Below, piece after piece: positions 5,167 to 6,490 of a stretch of 6,490 nt of DNA. Positions within the stretch are counted from its first letter, which is position 1; every line of letters starts with the position of its first letter. The position numbers and the translations under genes are program-made. The stretch is from an uncultured Collinsella sp. (GTDB lineage: Bacteria > Actinomycetota > Coriobacteriia > Coriobacteriales > Coriobacteriaceae). The notes under the pieces are model-generated. The model ran no database searches, had not been told where the DNA came from, and saw nothing but the letters and a program-made list of their open reading frames with translations. The DNA lies in NCBI GenBank assembly GCA_900754275.1, contig CAAECF010000077.1, forward strand, positions 1-6,490. The letters run 5' to 3'.

Positions 5167-6333
5167 ATGGCTAATCGTTTCGTTCTCAATACCATCTCTT
5201 ATCATGGTTCCGGCGCCATCAAGGAGATCCCCGGCGAGCTCCAGCGTCGCGGCTACAAGAAGATCTTCGTCTGCTCTGATCCCGACCTGGTCAAGTTTGG
5301 CGTTACCTCTAAGGTGACCGACGAGCTCGACGCCGCCGGCATCGCTTGGAGCCTCTACTCCGAGATCAAGCCCAACCCCACCATCCAGAACGTCAAGGAC
5401 GGCGTCGAGGCCTTCAAGGCCGCCGAGGCTGACGCTATCGTGACCATCGGTGGCGGCTCTTCCATGGACACCGCCAAGGCCATCGGCATCATCATCAACA
5501 ACCCTGAGTTCGCCGATGTCCGCAGCCTCGAGGGCGTTGCTCCCACCAAGAACCATGCCGTGTTCACTATCGCCGTGCCGACGACCGCCGGTACCGCTGC
5601 TGAGGTGACCATCAACTACGTCATCACCGACCCCGAGAAGGTCCGCAAGTTCGTGTGCGTCGACACCAACGACGCCCCCGAGGTCGCCGTCGTCGACCCC
5701 GACATGATGGCTTCCATGCCCGCCGGCCTTACCGCTTCCACTGGCATGGACGCCCTGACCCACGCCATCGAGGGCTACACCACCAAGGGCGCTTGGGAGC
5801 TCTCCGACATGTTCCACTTTGAGGCTATTAAGCTGATCAGCGAGAACCTGCGCGACTCCGTCGCCGAGGCCAAGTCCGGCCAGCCCGGCTCCGGCCGCGA
5901 GGGCATGGCTCTTGGCCAGTATGTCGCCGGCATGGGCTTCTCCAATGTCGGCTTGGGCATCGATCACGCCATGGCCCACACCCTGTCCGCTCACTACGAT
6001 ACCCCGCACGGCGTCGCTTGCGCCATGCTGCTGCCGATCGCCATGGAGTTCAACAAGCCGGTTTGCGCCGAGCGTCTGGCCAAGGTTGCCGTCGCCATGG
6101 GCGTTGACACCACGGGCATGAGCACCGACGAGGCCGCCGACGCCGCCATCGCCGCCGTCAAGCAGCTCTCTGCCGACGTGAACATCCCGCACGTCTGCGA
6201 GGCCATGAAGGCTGACGAGATCGAGGTCCTGGCCAAGGACGCCATGGCTGACGCCTGCTTCCCGGGTAACCCGCGCGAGGCGACGCTCGACGACGTCATC
6301 GAGCTCTTCAAGAAGATCTGCCCGGCTGCCTAA
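5167..6333 (+). CDS. fucO: Lactaldehyde reductase (L-1,2-propanediol oxidoreductase), iron-containing alcohol dehydrogenase
   Basis: FucO reduces L-lactaldehyde to (S)-1,2-propanediol with NADH in the cytoplasm, the redox-balancing end step of anaerobic L-fucose and L-rhamnose breakdown. The 388 residues match remembered E. coli FucO over long blocks, such as NNPEFADVRSLEG (111-123), PTTAGTAAEVTINYVITD (138-155) and GQYVAGMGFSNVGLG (250-264). The dinucleotide motif GGGSSMD is at 95-101, and D38 corresponds to the Asp that favours NAD over NADP. Metal ligands are D195, H199, H267 and H281, all present. A small insertion (about 235-244) is Gly/Ser-rich. The ATG at 5167 follows AGGAGG (5155-5160). 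Codons are strongly biased (Lys almost all AAG, mainly C-ending Ala, Ile, Asp and Val), more than in the neighbours, which suggests high expression. No other fucose gene lies nearby. A different short-chain aldehyde or alcohol as true substrate remains possible. Confidence 0.93.
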   Translation: MANRFVLNTISYHGSGAIKEIPGELQRRGYKKIFVCSDPDLVKFGVTSKVTDELDAAGIAWSLYSEIKPNPTIQNVKDGVEAFKAAEADAIVTIGGGSSMDTAKAIGIIINNPEFADVRSLEGVAPTKNHAVFTIAVPTTAGTAAEVTINYVITDPEKVRKFVCVDTNDAPEVAVVDPDMMASMPAGLTASTGMDALTHAIEGYTTKGAWELSDMFHFEAIKLISENLRDSVAEAKSGQPGSGREGMALGQYVAGMGFSNVGLGIDHAMAHTLSAHYDTPHGVACAMLLPIAMEFNKPVCAERLAKVAVAMGVDTTGMSTDEAADAAIAAVKQLSADVNIPHVCEAMKADEIEVLAKDAMADACFPGNPREATLDDVIELFKKICPAA

Positions 6334-6341
6334 CTTGGTTC

Positions 6342-6359
6342 GGCGGGCCCCTGCCCGTT
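6342..6359 (+). terminator. Weak hairpin after fucO, possible transcript end
   Basis: CGGGC (6344-6348) pairs with GCCCG (6353-6357) around a four-base loop, with two possible G/U pairs extending the stem. It lies 10 bases after the fucO stop. No U-run follows, so it is a poor intrinsic terminator; fucO may end by Rho or by read-through toward the IS end. Confidence 0.25.
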
Positions 6360-6406
6360 AGCCCCACAATCGTCCTCGGACATGTCGGAAGCCCCCGCTG
6401 CGCACT

Positions 6407-6490
6407 TGAACTGCGTCCCAAATCTTGGACGCCCTAAATAGCGACTAGGCCGCGAGGGCCTGATTCCGGAACTCCTCCGGGGTCAGGCCC
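6407..6490 (-). mobile_element. Right end of an IS3-family insertion sequence, cut by the window edge
   Basis: On the minus strand, after the transposase stop, the sequence runs into GTCCAAGATTTGGGACGCAG and ends TTCA, typical of the right terminal repeat of IS150-group IS3 elements, which end in CA. The boundary would then be base 6407. The other end and any target duplication lie beyond the window. The first non-element base would be 6406, 73 bases after the fucO stop, so fucO is not interrupted. Confidence 0.6.
6445..6490 (-). CDS. IS3-family transposase (OrfB), C-terminal fragment
   Basis: Reading the minus strand from 6489, the last 14 codons encode GLTPEEFRNQALAA followed by TAG (6447-6445). 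Many IS3-family OrfB integrases end in this way, with G-L-T/S-P-x-E-F/Y-R shortly after the final part of the DDE domain. The catalytic residues are outside the window, so activity cannot be judged. The call rests on this short tail plus the terminal-repeat-like sequence just downstream. Confidence 0.6.
   Translation of the reverse strand, partial: GLTPEEFRNQALAA

Noticed and set aside
5164..6192. 342-codon open frame on the minus strand opposite fucO
   Set aside because: It is Gly/Val/Asp/His-rich low-complexity translation produced by the codon bias of fucO on the other strand, with no recognisable domain.

Overview
The window looks like a chromosomal segment of a high-GC anaerobic gut actinobacterium of the Coriobacteriia, most likely Collinsella or a close relative. 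This is an inference from GC content, codon use, strong AGGAGG-type ribosome binding sites and gene content (a YgiQ radical SAM protein, an anaerobic lactaldehyde reductase, an IS3-type element). It was not confirmed by any search.

Layout. (1) At 2-532 (+) is the 3' part of a compact ABC-transporter ATPase gene whose beginning lies outside the window. (2) At 533-746 is a non-coding region with two distinct structures: an AT-rich cluster of GGTATT/AATACC half-sites (588-632) and a long-range 11-bp perfect inverted repeat (655-711) that would fold the leader of the next gene. (3) At 747-950 and 985-1896 (+) is an apparent two-gene operon: a short RelB/DinJ-like ribbon-helix-helix antitoxin with no toxin gene beside it, then a CPBP-family intramembrane protease. 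(4) At 1893-4031 (-) is a large YgiQ-family radical SAM protein, convergent with the protease gene, the two stop codons overlapping. (5) At 4032-4284 is a divergent intergenic region with a perfect 12-bp inverted repeat abutting a likely -10 element for ygiQ. (6) At 4285-5001 (+) is a YoaK-family (DUF1275) membrane protein, closed by a strong intrinsic terminator. (7) At 5167-6333 (+) is a clear L-lactaldehyde reductase (FucO), with a leader carrying paired AACGCTTT sites and a GC hairpin. (8) At 6407-6490 (-) is the right end of an IS3-family element running out of the window.

The genes do not form one pathway. They are five or six short transcription units: a transporter ATPase, the antitoxin/protease pair, ygiQ, the DUF1275 gene, fucO and the IS. 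FucO is the only gene with a firm biochemical role: NADH-dependent reduction of L-lactaldehyde to 1,2-propanediol during anaerobic fucose or rhamnose breakdown. No fucose kinase, isomerase, aldolase or transporter gene is present. The strong C-ending codon bias of fucO suggests high expression.

The best candidate for something undescribed is the orphan RelB/DinJ-like protein coupled to a CPBP protease behind an elaborate leader. The evidence supports a hypothesis, not a demonstrated system.
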